Shown here: piece by piece, positions 1 to 8,197 of the stretch
How positions within the stretch are numbered: position 1 is the first letter of the stretch
How the letters are laid out: each line of letters opens with the position of its first letter
Assembly (NCBI GenBank): GCA_016718565.1
Contig: JADKCZ010000002.1
Location: forward strand, 558,001 to 622,000
DNA: 64,000 nt
Direction of reading: 5' to 3'
Source of the DNA: Anaeromyxobacter sp.
Lineage (GTDB): Bacteria; Myxococcota; Myxococcia; Myxococcales; Anaeromyxobacteraceae
Notes under the pieces: model-generated
Told to the model about the DNA's origin: nothing
What the model saw: only the letters and a program-made list of their open reading frames with translations
Databases searched by the model: none
Program-made: the position numbers and the translations under genes

Positions 1-306
1 CCCAACCTGGACGAGGCCCTCTGGCCCGGCCAGGCCGTCGAGGTGACGGTCCGCCTGGCCGAGCGGCCCCTGGCGGTGGTGGTCCCCTCCGCGGCGGTGG
101 CGCAGGGCCAGCGCGGCGACTACGCCTGGGTGGTGAAGGACGGTGCGGCCGAGCTCCGCCCGCTGGCCGTCGAGGAGGCCGGCGAGCGGGAGGTGGTGGT
201 CTCGAGCGGGCTGGCCGCCGGCGAGGTGGTGGTCATCGAGGGCCAGCTCAAGCTGGTGCCGGGCGCCACGGTGGAGCCGCTGGCGGACGCCGCGGGCACG
301 CCGTGA
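1..306 (+). CDS. RND efflux periplasmic adaptor subunit (membrane fusion protein), C-terminal part
   Basis: The reading frame is open from the first base of the window, so only about the last 101 residues are present. They look like the C-terminal beta-barrel and membrane-proximal domain of HlyD/AcrA-type adaptors: a segment reading LWPGQAVEVTVRL, then VVVPSAAVAQGQRGDYAWVV, then a stretch ending in GEVVVIEGQLKLVPGATVEP. In the family this part links the inner-membrane pump to the outer-membrane channel. The stop codon overlaps the start of the RND permease by 4 bases (GTGA), which supports the pairing. The assignment rests on motif recognition plus context; the N-terminal half lies outside the window. 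Confidence 0.85.
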   Translation, partial: PNLDEALWPGQAVEVTVRLAERPLAVVVPSAAVAQGQRGDYAWVVKDGAAELRPLAVEEAGEREVVVSSGLAAGEVVVIEGQLKLVPGATVEPLADAAGTP

Positions 307-3300
307 ACCTGTCCGAACCCTTCATCCGGCGCCCGGTCGCCACCGTCCTCCTGACCCTCTCGGCCATCGCCTTCGGCGCGGTGGCCTACCAGCAGCTGCC
401 GGTCTCCGACCTGCCGGCGGTGGACTACCCGACCATCCAGGTGTCGGCCTCGCTGCCGGGCGCCAGCCCGGAGACCATGGCCTCCACGGTGGCCACCCCG
501 CTGGAGCGGCAGTTCTCGGCCATCGCCGGGCTGACGGCCATGAACTCCACCTCGGGCCAGGGCGGCACCTCCATCACCCTGGAGTTCGACCTGGACCGCG
601 ACCTCGACGGCGCGGCCCTGGACGTGCAGTCGGCCATCTCGGCGGCCGGCGGCCAGCTGCCGCCCAACCTGCCGGCGGCCCCCACCTACCGCAAGGTCAA
701 CCCGGCCGACGACCCCATCATCTTCCTGGCCCTCACCTCGGCCTCGCTGCCGCTCTCCACCCTGAACCGCTTCGGCCAGGACCTCATCGCCCAGCGGCTG
801 GCCACCATCCCGGGCGTGGCCCAGGTGCAGGTCTATGGCTCGCAGCGCTTCGCGGTGCGCGTGCAGGTGGACCCGCGCGCCCTGGCCAGCCGCGGCCTGG
901 GCATCGACGAGGTGGCGGCGGCCATCCGCGGCCAGAACTCCAACCTGCCCACCGGCATCGTGCAGGGCACCTCGCGGGCCTACACGGTGGAGGCCAGCGG
1001 CGGCCTGGAGAAGGCCAACGAGTTCGGCAGCTCGGTGGTGGCCTGGCGCAACGGCGCGCCGGTGCGGCTCTCCGACCTGGGCCGGGTGCGGGCCGGGGTG
1101 GAGAACGAGAACACCGCCGCCTGGTTCTACCGGGACGGCAAGGAGCAGCGCGCCATCGTCATGGCGGTGCTGCGCCAGCCCGGCACCAACACCGTGGCGG
1201 TGGCCAAGGCGGTGGCCGAGGCGCTGCCGCTGGTGGAGGCGCAGATGCCGGCGGCGGCCCGCCTCTTCGTGCTCTACGACCGCTCCATCTCCATCCAGGA
1301 GTCGGTGGCCGACGTGAAGTTCACCCTCTGGCTCACCCTCGGGTTGGTGGTGCTGGTGATCTTCCTCTTCCTGCGCAACGTGCCCGCCACCGTCATCCCC
1401 TCGCTGGCGCTGCCGGTCTCGCTGGTGGGCACCTTCGCCGTCATGTGGTGGGCCGGCTACAGCCTGGACAACCTCTCGCTCATGGCCCTCACGCTGGCGG
1501 TGGGCTTCGTGGTGGACGACGCCATCGTCATGCTGGAGAACGTGGTGCGGCACCTGGAGATGGGCAAGCCGCCGCTGCGCGCCGCCCTGGACGGCTCGCG
1601 CGAGGTGGCCTTCACCATCGTCTCCATGACCATCTCGCTGGCGGCGGTCTTCCTGCCCATCCTCTTCATGGGCGGGCTGGTGGGCCGGCTCTTCCACGAG
1701 TTCGCCGTCACCATCGGCGCGGCCATCCTGGTGTCCGGGCTGGTCTCGCTGACGCTCACCCCCATGCTGTGCGCCCGCTTCCTCTCGCGCCCCCCGCACG
1801 CCGTGCAGCACGGCGCCCTCTACCGGTGGACCGAGCGCGGCTTCGAGGCCACCCTGCGCTCCTACGGCCGCGGCCTGGACTGGGCGCTCGACCACCCGCG
1901 CAGCGTGGTGACCTTCTCGGCGGCGGTGCTGCTGGCCATGGTGCCGCTCTGGGGGCTGGTGCCCAAGGGCTTCCTGCCCACCGACGACGCCGGCCGGCTG
2001 CGGGTCTCCACCGAGGGGGCCGAGGGGACCAGCTTCGACGCCATGGTCCGGCTGCAGCGGGCCGCCGCGGCCCAGGTGGCGGCCCACCCCGACGTGGAGC
2101 AGTTCATGTCCTCGGTGGGCTCGCGCGGCGTGGGCGGGGTGACCCAGGGGAACATGTTCCTCAAGCTCCGCCCCCGCGAGGAGCGGCGCCACATCAACGC
2201 GGTGGTGCCCGAGCTGCGCGCCCGCACCGCCCAGGTGGCCGGGCTGCGCTTCATCCCCACCGTCCCGCCGCCCATCTCACTGGGCGGCGGCGGGCGGGCC
2301 CAGTACACGGTGACCCTGCAGGACGCCGACCTGGCCAGCCTCTACCGGACCGCGCCCATCTTCGAGCAGCGGCTGCGCGACCTGCCGGACCTGACCGACG
2401 TGACCAGCGACCTCAGGCTGGCCAGCCCGCGGCTCAAGCTGGAGATCGACCGCGACCGGGCCGCCCAGCTGGGGGTGTCGGCGCAGGCGGTGGAGGAGGC
2501 GCTCTACTCGGCCTACGGCTCGCGCCAGGTCTCCCCCATCTTCGCCCCGGAGGACCAGTACCAGGTGATCCTGGAGCTGCTGCCCGAGCTGCGCGCCGAC
2601 CCCCAGGCCCTGGGCTGGCTGCACGTCCGCGCCGCCGGCGGGAAGCTGGTGCCGCTCGACGCGCTGGCCACGGTGGAGCGCTCGGTCGGCCCGCTCACGG
2701 TGAGCCACGCCGGCCAGCTGCCGGCGGTGAACGTCTCCTTCAACCTGAAGCCCGGCAGCGCCATCGGCCCGGCGGTGGCGGCCATCGAGCGCACCGCCGC
2801 CGAGATCCTGCCGGCCACCGTCATCACCCGCTTCCAGGGGGCGGCGCAGGCCTTCCGCGACTCGCTGCGCGGCCTGGGGATCCTGCTGCTGGTCTCGGTG
2901 CTGGTGATCTACGTGGTGCTGGGGATCCTCTACGAGAGCTTCGTCCACCCGATCACCATCCTCACCGCCCTGCCCTTCGCCGGCTTCGGCGCGCTGGTGA
3001 CGCTGTGGGCCTTCGGCGCCGAGCTGTCGGTCTACGCCTTCGTGGGCGTCATCATGCTGGTCGGGCTGGTGAAGAAGAACGGCATCATGATGGTGGACTT
3101 CGCCCTGGAGGCGCAGCGGGAGGGCAAGACCGCCCGCCAGGCCATCCACCTGGCCTCGCTGACCCGCTTCCGCCCCATCATGATGACCACCATGGCGGCG
3201 CTCTTCGGCACCTTGCCGCTGGCCATCGGGGTGGGCGCGGGGGCGGAGGGGCGCCGGCCGCTCGGCCTGGCGGTGGTGGGCGGCCTGGTCTTCTCGCAGT

Positions 3301-3428
3301 TCCTGACGCTCTACGTCACGCCGGTCTTCTACGTGCTCATCGACCGGCTGCGCCCCGCCGGCCGGGAAGCCAACCGAGCGTCCGCGGGTTCGCAAGCTGG
3401 GACGCTGACGGCCTCGACCGAGCCGTGA
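303..3428 (+). CDS. Efflux RND transporter permease (HAE1/MdtB-like)
   Basis: A 1041-residue inner-membrane pump of the usual RND length. It opens with LSEPFIRRPVATVLLTLSAI, the typical first helix, followed by a large periplasmic porter domain. TM4 carries GFVVDDAIVMLENV, with the proton-relay aspartates at about D405 and D406. TM10 carries LVGLVKKNGIMMVDFA, with the matching lysine at about 924-925. These residues mark a proton-driven multidrug type (HAE1, MdtB/MdtC-like) rather than a heavy-metal type. The GTG start overlaps the adaptor stop, so the two are translationally coupled. The last 25 or so residues are low complexity and may be untypical of the family. The substrate cannot be read from the sequence. 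Confidence 0.95.
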   Translation: MNLSEPFIRRPVATVLLTLSAIAFGAVAYQQLPVSDLPAVDYPTIQVSASLPGASPETMASTVATPLERQFSAIAGLTAMNSTSGQGGTSITLEFDLDRDLDGAALDVQSAISAAGGQLPPNLPAAPTYRKVNPADDPIIFLALTSASLPLSTLNRFGQDLIAQRLATIPGVAQVQVYGSQRFAVRVQVDPRALASRGLGIDEVAAAIRGQNSNLPTGIVQGTSRAYTVEASGGLEKANEFGSSVVAWRNGAPVRLSDLGRVRAGVENENTAAWFYRDGKEQRAIVMAVLRQPGTNTVAVAKAVAEALPLVEAQMPAAARLFVLYDRSISIQESVADVKFTLWLTLGLVVLVIFLFLRNVPATVIPSLALPVSLVGTFAVMWWAGYSLDNLSLMALTLAVGFVVDDAIVMLENVVRHLEMGKPPLRAALDGSREVAFTIVSMTISLAAVFLPILFMGGLVGRLFHEFAVTIGAAILVSGLVSLTLTPMLCARFLSRPPHAVQHGALYRWTERGFEATLRSYGRGLDWALDHPRSVVTFSAAVLLAMVPLWGLVPKGFLPTDDAGRLRVSTEGAEGTSFDAMVRLQRAAAAQVAAHPDVEQFMSSVGSRGVGGVTQGNMFLKLRPREERRHINAVVPELRARTAQVAGLRFIPTVPPPISLGGGGRAQYTVTLQDADLASLYRTAPIFEQRLRDLPDLTDVTSDLRLASPRLKLEIDRDRAAQLGVSAQAVEEALYSAYGSRQVSPIFAPEDQYQVILELLPELRADPQALGWLHVRAAGGKLVPLDALATVERSVGPLTVSHAGQLPAVNVSFNLKPGSAIGPAVAAIERTAAEILPATVITRFQGAAQAFRDSLRGLGILLLVSVLVIYVVLGILYESFVHPITILTALPFAGFGALVTLWAFGAELSVYAFVGVIMLVGLVKKNGIMMVDFALEAQREGKTARQAIHLASLTRFRPIMMTTMAALFGTLPLAIGVGAGAEGRRPLGLAVVGGLVFSQFLTLYVTPVFYVLIDRLRPAGREANRASAGSQAGTLTASTEP

Positions 3429-3465
3429 GCAGAATAGGACACTAAAGAGTCACCCCGTCCAGGTT

Positions 3466-3494
3466 TTGAACGGCCTTTGTCTGGCCCGTATGCT
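3466..3494 (+). promoter_or_regulatory. Candidate sigma70-type promoter of the exbB-exbD-tonB operon
   Basis: TTGAAC at 3466-3471 and TATGCT at 3489-3494 are separated by exactly 17 bases and match the -35 and -10 consensus at most positions. Transcription would start near 3501, about 100 bases before the exbB start, in a 174-base gap that is less GC-rich than its surroundings. A strong Shine-Dalgarno (aggagggg) sits just before the exbB ATG. The site is predicted from sequence only. Confidence 0.5.
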
Positions 3495-3602
3495 AGGACG
3501 AGGCGATCGGTCTCCACCGGCCCCCGCGTTGCCAAACCGTTCGCCCCACCCTGGCACCGCCCGGGGCACCATCCGCTGCCCCTCCAGGAGGGGGGCCACG
3601 CC

Positions 3603-4259
3603 ATGCTGACGCAGAAGTTCCTGCAGCTCTTCGAGGTCGGCGCCGAGTGGGTCAGCTGGGTGCTGGTGGCGGTCTCGCTCTTCGGGACCGCCGTGGTGAT
3701 CGACCGGCTCCGCCTCCTGCTCCGCACCCGCGAGCGCTTCGACGACCTGCGCGCCGCCCTGTCCGCCGCGCTGGCGCGGGGCGACGCCGCCGCGGCGCTG
3801 GCGGCCGTGGCCGGCGACTCGCTGATCCGCAACGTGCTGCGGGCCGGCCTGGCGCTGGCCGTCCGCGGCGAGCGGCGCACCGAGCCGGTGGAGCAGGCCA
3901 TGCTGGGGGCGCTGGCCGGGGAGCGGGCCCGCTACGACGCGCGCCTGAGCACCCTGCTCACCATCGGCAACACCGGACCGCTCATCGGGCTGCTCGGCAC
4001 GGTCATCGGCATCGTGCAGGCCTTCAACCAGCTCGGCCGGATGGGCACGGTGCAGGCGGCCAACAACGCGGCGGTCATGTCGGCCATCGGCGAGGCGCTG
4101 GTGACCACCGGCCTGGGGATCGCGGTCTCCGTCCCGGCGGTGGTCATCTACAACGCGGTCCGCGCCCACCTGACCGAGCGGGTCAAGCAGGCGGAGGCCC
4201 TGCAGCGGCAGGTCATCGCCGCCCTGCCCGGGCTGGGCGGCGCCGGGGCGGGGGGCTGA
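3603..4259 (+). CDS. exbB: MotA/TolQ/ExbB proton channel family protein
   Basis: A 218-residue protein with a first membrane helix near residues 15-35 and two more in the C-terminal half. The second half contains the MotA/TolQ/ExbB core: STLLTIGNTGPLIGLLGTVI followed by GIVQAFNQLG and EALVTTGLGIAVSVPAVVIY. With ExbD it forms the proton channel that energises TonB. The frame is open further upstream, but the ATG at 3603 is preceded by aggagggg at a good distance and gives the family's normal N-terminus, so it is preferred. The ExbD start follows 2 bases after the stop, and ExbD, TonB and a TonB-dependent receptor follow in overlapping order. TolQ is the main alternative, but the TonB context favours ExbB. 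Confidence 0.92.
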   Translation: MLTQKFLQLFEVGAEWVSWVLVAVSLFGTAVVIDRLRLLLRTRERFDDLRAALSAALARGDAAAALAAVAGDSLIRNVLRAGLALAVRGERRTEPVEQAMLGALAGERARYDARLSTLLTIGNTGPLIGLLGTVIGIVQAFNQLGRMGTVQAANNAAVMSAIGEALVTTGLGIAVSVPAVVIYNAVRAHLTERVKQAEALQRQVIAALPGLGGAGAGG

Positions 4260-4261
4260 CG

Positions 4262-4696
4262 GTGGCCGGCGGCGGCTACGACGCGGGCGAGGGCGAGGAG
4301 CTCATCGGCGGGGTCAACACCACGCCGCTGGTCGACGTCACGCTCACCCTGCTCATCGTCTTCATCGTGACGGCCTCCTTCGTGGTGGACCGGACCATGC
4401 CGGTGCAGCTGCCCACCGCGGCCAGCGCCGAGGCCACCCCCCCCTCGCTGCTGACCATCGCCATCGCGGCCTCGGGGGAGGTCTACTTGAACGGCGCGCC
4501 GGGCCGGCTGGAGGACATCCAGCTGGCGGTGGACGCGGCCCGGGCCCGCGCCGGCGGCGCGCCCGACGTCAAGCTGGCGGGGTTCGTCTCGGCCGACGTG
4601 GCGGCGCCCTACGGGAAGTTCGCCGAGGCGGTGGACCGGCTGCGCCTGGCCGGCGTCACCGAGATCGCCCTCGACACCCAGCCCGCCACGCCGTGA
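4262..4696 (+). CDS. exbD: ExbD/TolR family biopolymer transporter
   Basis: A 144-residue protein with a short cytoplasmic N-terminus (EELIGGVNTTPLVDVTLTLL), which is the ExbD/TolR signature leading into one membrane helix. The conserved aspartate lies in PLVDV, the proton-handling residue of the family. The rest is a periplasmic domain ending in the typical RLRLAGVTEIALDTQP. The GTG start lies 2 bases after the exbB stop, and the stop overlaps the tonB start by 4 bases. It would work with ExbB and TonB to pass proton-motive force to the outer membrane. Confidence 0.93.
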   Translation: MAGGGYDAGEGEELIGGVNTTPLVDVTLTLLIVFIVTASFVVDRTMPVQLPTAASAEATPPSLLTIAIAASGEVYLNGAPGRLEDIQLAVDAARARAGGAPDVKLAGFVSADVAAPYGKFAEAVDRLRLAGVTEIALDTQPATP

Positions 4697-5454
4697 CCTC
4701 GGCCCGCGCCACCTTCTGGCCGTCGCTGCTGGCCGCGCTGGCCCTGCACGGGGCGGCGCTCGGCTGGCTGCTGACCCGACCGCCCGCGCCGCCGCGGGTG
4801 CAGGCGCGCCGCTCCCCGACCACCGTGAAGCTGGTGACCCGGCAGCAGGCGCCCCCAGCCCCGCCGGCCCCGGCCCCGCCGCCCGACGTGAAGCCCCGGG
4901 CGCGCCCCGCGCCGGCCCCGGCGCCGGCCAGGCTGGCCCGACCGCTGCCCACCCAGCCGCCGGCCGCGCCACCGCCAGGCCCACCGCCGCCCCCGCGCCG
5001 CTTCGCGGTGGCCATGAGCGCCACCGCTCCGGGCGGCGGGGTGGCCGTGCCGGTGACGGGTGGTCCCACCGCGGCCCGCGGCGACCCGGGCCTGCCGGCC
5101 TCCACCCCGGTGGGCGACAACACCGCCTTCGCGCGCGCCGCCGCCGGGACGGCCGACGTGACCGAGGTGGAGCGGGCGCCGCGCCTGGTGCGCCAGCCCT
5201 CCTCGCTCGAGCTGCGCGCCCTCTACCCGGAGGCGGCGCGCCGCGACGGGCTGGAGGGCGACGTGCGGCTGGAGCTGCTGGTGGACGAGCGGGGCGCGGT
5301 GGCCGAGGTGCGCCTGCTGGAGCGCGCCGGCAACGGCTTCGACGAGGTGGCGCCCCGCGCCGCCCGGCTCATCGTCTTCCGCCCCGCCGAGCGCGCCGGC
5401 CGCGCCGTGGCCGTGCGCATCCCCTGGACCCTCAAGTTCCGCCTCGACGGGTGA
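4693..5454 (+). CDS. tonB: TonB family energy transducer
   Basis: 253 residues with the classical TonB layout. One N-terminal membrane anchor covers roughly residues 8-25, and a long proline-, alanine- and lysine-rich periplasmic spacer covers roughly 30-130. The C-terminal TonB domain (roughly 165-253) contains LYPEAARRDGLEGDVRLELL, a VDERGAVAEVRLLE segment and ends in IPWTLKFRLDG. GTG start and preceding TGA overlap (GTGA), and the stop overlaps the receptor gene in the same way. This places transducer, motor and receptor in one transcript. Confidence 0.93.
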   Translation: MTSARATFWPSLLAALALHGAALGWLLTRPPAPPRVQARRSPTTVKLVTRQQAPPAPPAPAPPPDVKPRARPAPAPAPARLARPLPTQPPAAPPPGPPPPPRRFAVAMSATAPGGGVAVPVTGGPTAARGDPGLPASTPVGDNTAFARAAAGTADVTEVERAPRLVRQPSSLELRALYPEAARRDGLEGDVRLELLVDERGAVAEVRLLERAGNGFDEVAPRAARLIVFRPAERAGRAVAVRIPWTLKFRLDG

Positions 5455-8195
5455 CCCCCATGGACCACGCCTCCTTCGCCCGCCTCGCCGCCGTCGTGCT
5501 CCTCCTCGGGGCCGGCCCGATCTCGCCGGCCCGGGCGGACCTGGCGGCCACGAGCCCGACCACCGCACCGGCCGCGGCGCCCCCTCACCCCGGCCCTCTC
5601 CCCCAGCAAGCTGGGGGAGAGGGTGAACAACCCACGACCCCGGCCTCTGCGCCCCCTCTCCCCGCCGGGGAGAGGGCCGGGGTGAGGGGCGAGCCGACCG
5701 CGACCGACGGCGAGCCCACCCTGGCCACCCCGCCGGTCCTCAAGGTCCTGGTACCCGCCGACCTCCCCGCCGGCACCACCTTCCCCACGCCCAGCGTGGA
5801 GGTGCTGCTGGGCATCGACGTGGCGGCCAGCGGCGTGGTGGAGGCGGTGCGGGTGGAGCAGGGGGCCGGCGAGCCCTTCGACGCCGCGGCCGCCGCCGCG
5901 GCCAGGTCCTTCCTGTTCGAGCCGGGCCGGCTCACCACCGGCGAGGCCGTGCCGGTGACCGTCGCCTTCCGCTTCACCATCACCGCCCCGCCGGCGCCGG
6001 CCGAGCCGGCCGCGGCGCCCGCGCCGGTCCGCTTCGGCGGCCGCCTGCTGCAGCGCGGCACCCGCCTGCCGCTGCGCGACGCGGCGGTCTCCGTCCGCAC
6101 CGGCGGTGAGCCCCTGCGCGCCATCACCGGACCGGACGGGCGCTTCGCGGTGGAGGTGCCGGAGGCCTCGTTCACCGTGGTGGCCGCCCCGGCCGGGCAC
6201 GAGCGGCTGGAGGCGCGCGTCGAGGCCAGCCCGGGCGAGGAGCGCGAGGAGACCTACTACCTGGAGCGGACCGGCACCGGGTACGAGACGGTCATCAGCG
6301 CCGCCCCGGTGCGCCGCGAGGTGACCCGCCAGGTCATCCCGGCGGCCGAGGTGGCCAAGGTGCCCGGGTCGGCGGGCGACACCATCAAGGCGGTGCTCAA
6401 CCTGCCCGGCGCGGCGCGGGTGGCGTTCGGCGGCGCGGTGATCCTGCGCGGCTCGGCCCCCGGCGACAGCCGCTTCTTCGTCGAGGGGCAGGAGATTCCG
6501 CAGCTGTACCACTTCGGCGGGCTGCGCAGCACCATCAACCCCCGCTTCCTCGAGGCGGTGGAGTTCGTGCCCGGCAACTTCGCCCCGGACTTCGGCCGGG
6601 CCACCGGCGGCATCATCGAGGTGAAGCTGCGCGACCCCCGCGGCGACATGGTGCGGGGCGACGCCACCTTCTCGCTCTACGACTTCGGCGCCTCGGTGGA
6701 GGGGCCCCTGGGCGGCGGCTGGGCCGGCGGGGCCGCCTTCCACCGCTCCTGGATCGACACCCTGCTGCCGCTGGTGATCCCGGACGACGCCAACCTCAGC
6801 TTCAACACCGCCCCCCGCTACTACGACTACCAGTTCCTGGCGACCCGCCCGCTCGGCGGCCAGAAGCTGCGGCTGATCTACTACGGCTCGCTCGACAAGG
6901 TGGAGGTGCTGCTGGAGCGCCCCTCCGACGACCCCAAGATCACCGGCACGGTGGCGGCCCGCATCATGTTCCACGCCCTCCAGGCCAGCCTCTCCGGCGA
7001 GGTGCGGCCCGGGCTGCGCCACGAGACCTCGGTGCAGCTCACCCTGCAGCAGTTCCGGACCCAGTTCGGCCCCGAGTACTTCTTCGATCTCTCCACCAGC
7101 TCGGCCGGGCTCCGCTCCACCTGGACGCTGGACCTGGCCGAGGGCCTGGTGCTCCGCGCCGGCCTCGACGCCACGGCCGACTCGGGCCGCATCGACCTCA
7201 ACGTGCCGCAGCGCCCGCTGGAGGGCGAGCCCTCCACCCCGGTCTCCACCTCCCCGACCACCTCGCTCAGCAAGGCCTTCTCGCAGCAGCAGCCGGGCGC
7301 CTTCACCGAGCTGCGCTGGGAGCCGGGGGGCGGGCTGGCGGTCTTCCCGGGCCTGCGGATCGACCACGACAGCCCCACCGGCCGCTGGACCGTCGACCCC
7401 CGCCTCGGCGCCCGCTGGGAGCTCCGGCCAGGCACCACGCTGAAGGGCGGGGTCGGCGTCTTCCACCAGCCGCCGCAGCCCGAGGAGAGCGACGAGGACA
7501 CGGGCGACCCGAACATCGCCTCGCCCAGGGCGGTCCACTGGACGGTGGGGGTGGAGCACCAGGTGCGCGACGGCCTGTCGGCCGACGTGACCGGGTTCTA
7601 CAAGCAGCTCGGCGACCTGGTGGTGCGGAACCAGGCCGCCGCCTTCGACCCCGCCGCCCCCCCGTACGTCTCCGAGGGGGTGGGCCGGGTCTACGGCCTG
7701 GAGGCCACCCTGCGCGCCCGCTTCGGCGAGAAGTTCTTCGGCTGGCTGGCCTACACCTACCAGCGCGCCTTCCGCACCGATCACCCGGGCGAGGCGGAGC
7801 GGCGCTTCGACTTCGACCAGCCGCACATCCTGACCGCCCTGGGCACCTGGACCTTCAACCCGGCCTGGTCGGCCGGGGCGCGGCTCCGGGTGGTCTCCGG
7901 CAACCCCACCACGCCGGTGACCGGCTCGGTGCTCGACGCCGGCAGCGGCACCTACGTGCCGACCTACGGCGCCACCAACTCGGCCCGGCTGCCGGCCTTC
8001 TGGCAGCTCGACCTGCGGGTGGACCGCACCTGGACCTACCGGACCTGGAAGCTGTCGGCCTTCCTCGACGTGCAGAACGCCACCAACCGCGGCAACGTCG
8101 AGGGCTACAGCTACAACTACGACTACTCGGCCCCCCCGGAGCCGGCCACCGGGCTGCCCATCCTCCCCATCCTCGGCCTCAACGCGGAGTGGTGA
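5451..8195 (+). CDS. TonB-dependent receptor with N-terminal TonB-C-like and carboxypeptidase-regulatory-like domains
   Basis: A 914-residue outer-membrane receptor. The GTG at 5451 overlaps the tonB stop; the ATG at 5460 is an equally possible start, and both lead into a signal peptide ending near PARADLA. Residues about 45-80 are encoded by two palindromic interspersed repeats. Residues about 90-185 resemble a TonB C-terminal domain (VLLGIDVAASGVVEAVRV). Next is a carboxypeptidase-regulatory-like beta-sandwich (about 200-270), then the plug (VILRGSAPGDSRFFVEGQEI, GGIIEVKLRDP) and a 22-strand-type barrel. The barrel ends in a weakly aromatic C-terminus. The ligand is unknown. A TonB-like domain inside a receptor is unusual but occurs in myxobacterial proteins. 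It is followed after 2 bases by a lipoprotein gene. Confidence 0.88.
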   Translation: MTPMDHASFARLAAVVLLLGAGPISPARADLAATSPTTAPAAAPPHPGPLPQQAGGEGEQPTTPASAPPLPAGERAGVRGEPTATDGEPTLATPPVLKVLVPADLPAGTTFPTPSVEVLLGIDVAASGVVEAVRVEQGAGEPFDAAAAAAARSFLFEPGRLTTGEAVPVTVAFRFTITAPPAPAEPAAAPAPVRFGGRLLQRGTRLPLRDAAVSVRTGGEPLRAITGPDGRFAVEVPEASFTVVAAPAGHERLEARVEASPGEEREETYYLERTGTGYETVISAAPVRREVTRQVIPAAEVAKVPGSAGDTIKAVLNLPGAARVAFGGAVILRGSAPGDSRFFVEGQEIPQLYHFGGLRSTINPRFLEAVEFVPGNFAPDFGRATGGIIEVKLRDPRGDMVRGDATFSLYDFGASVEGPLGGGWAGGAAFHRSWIDTLLPLVIPDDANLSFNTAPRYYDYQFLATRPLGGQKLRLIYYGSLDKVEVLLERPSDDPKITGTVAARIMFHALQASLSGEVRPGLRHETSVQLTLQQFRTQFGPEYFFDLSTSSAGLRSTWTLDLAEGLVLRAGLDATADSGRIDLNVPQRPLEGEPSTPVSTSPTTSLSKAFSQQQPGAFTELRWEPGGGLAVFPGLRIDHDSPTGRWTVDPRLGARWELRPGTTLKGGVGVFHQPPQPEESDEDTGDPNIASPRAVHWTVGVEHQVRDGLSADVTGFYKQLGDLVVRNQAAAFDPAAPPYVSEGVGRVYGLEATLRARFGEKFFGWLAYTYQRAFRTDHPGEAERRFDFDQPHILTALGTWTFNPAWSAGARLRVVSGNPTTPVTGSVLDAGSGTYVPTYGATNSARLPAFWQLDLRVDRTWTYRTWKLSAFLDVQNATNRGNVEGYSYNYDYSAPPEPATGLPILPILGLNAEW
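5581..5690. repeat. Pair of interspersed palindromic elements inside the TonB-dependent receptor gene
   Basis: Two elements lie here. The first (about 5581-5625) reads CCCCTCACCCC, then a long hairpin with a CCCTCTCCCCCAGC stem around an AA loop. The second (about 5652-5689) has a CCCTCTCCCC stem and ends in GGGGTGAGGGG, the mirror image of the first element's start. Related elements occur at about 18949-19554 and 40675-40832. They are in frame, contain no stop codon and add about 36 low-complexity residues between the signal peptide and the first domain of the receptor. Confidence 0.85.
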
Positions 8196-8197
8196 CC

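Noticed and set aside
120..2192. 690-residue open frame on the minus strand
   Set aside because: It lies opposite the RND permease, which has full family motifs; the opposite frame is Gly/Arg/His-rich and matches nothing. High GC content produces such long shadow frames across the window.
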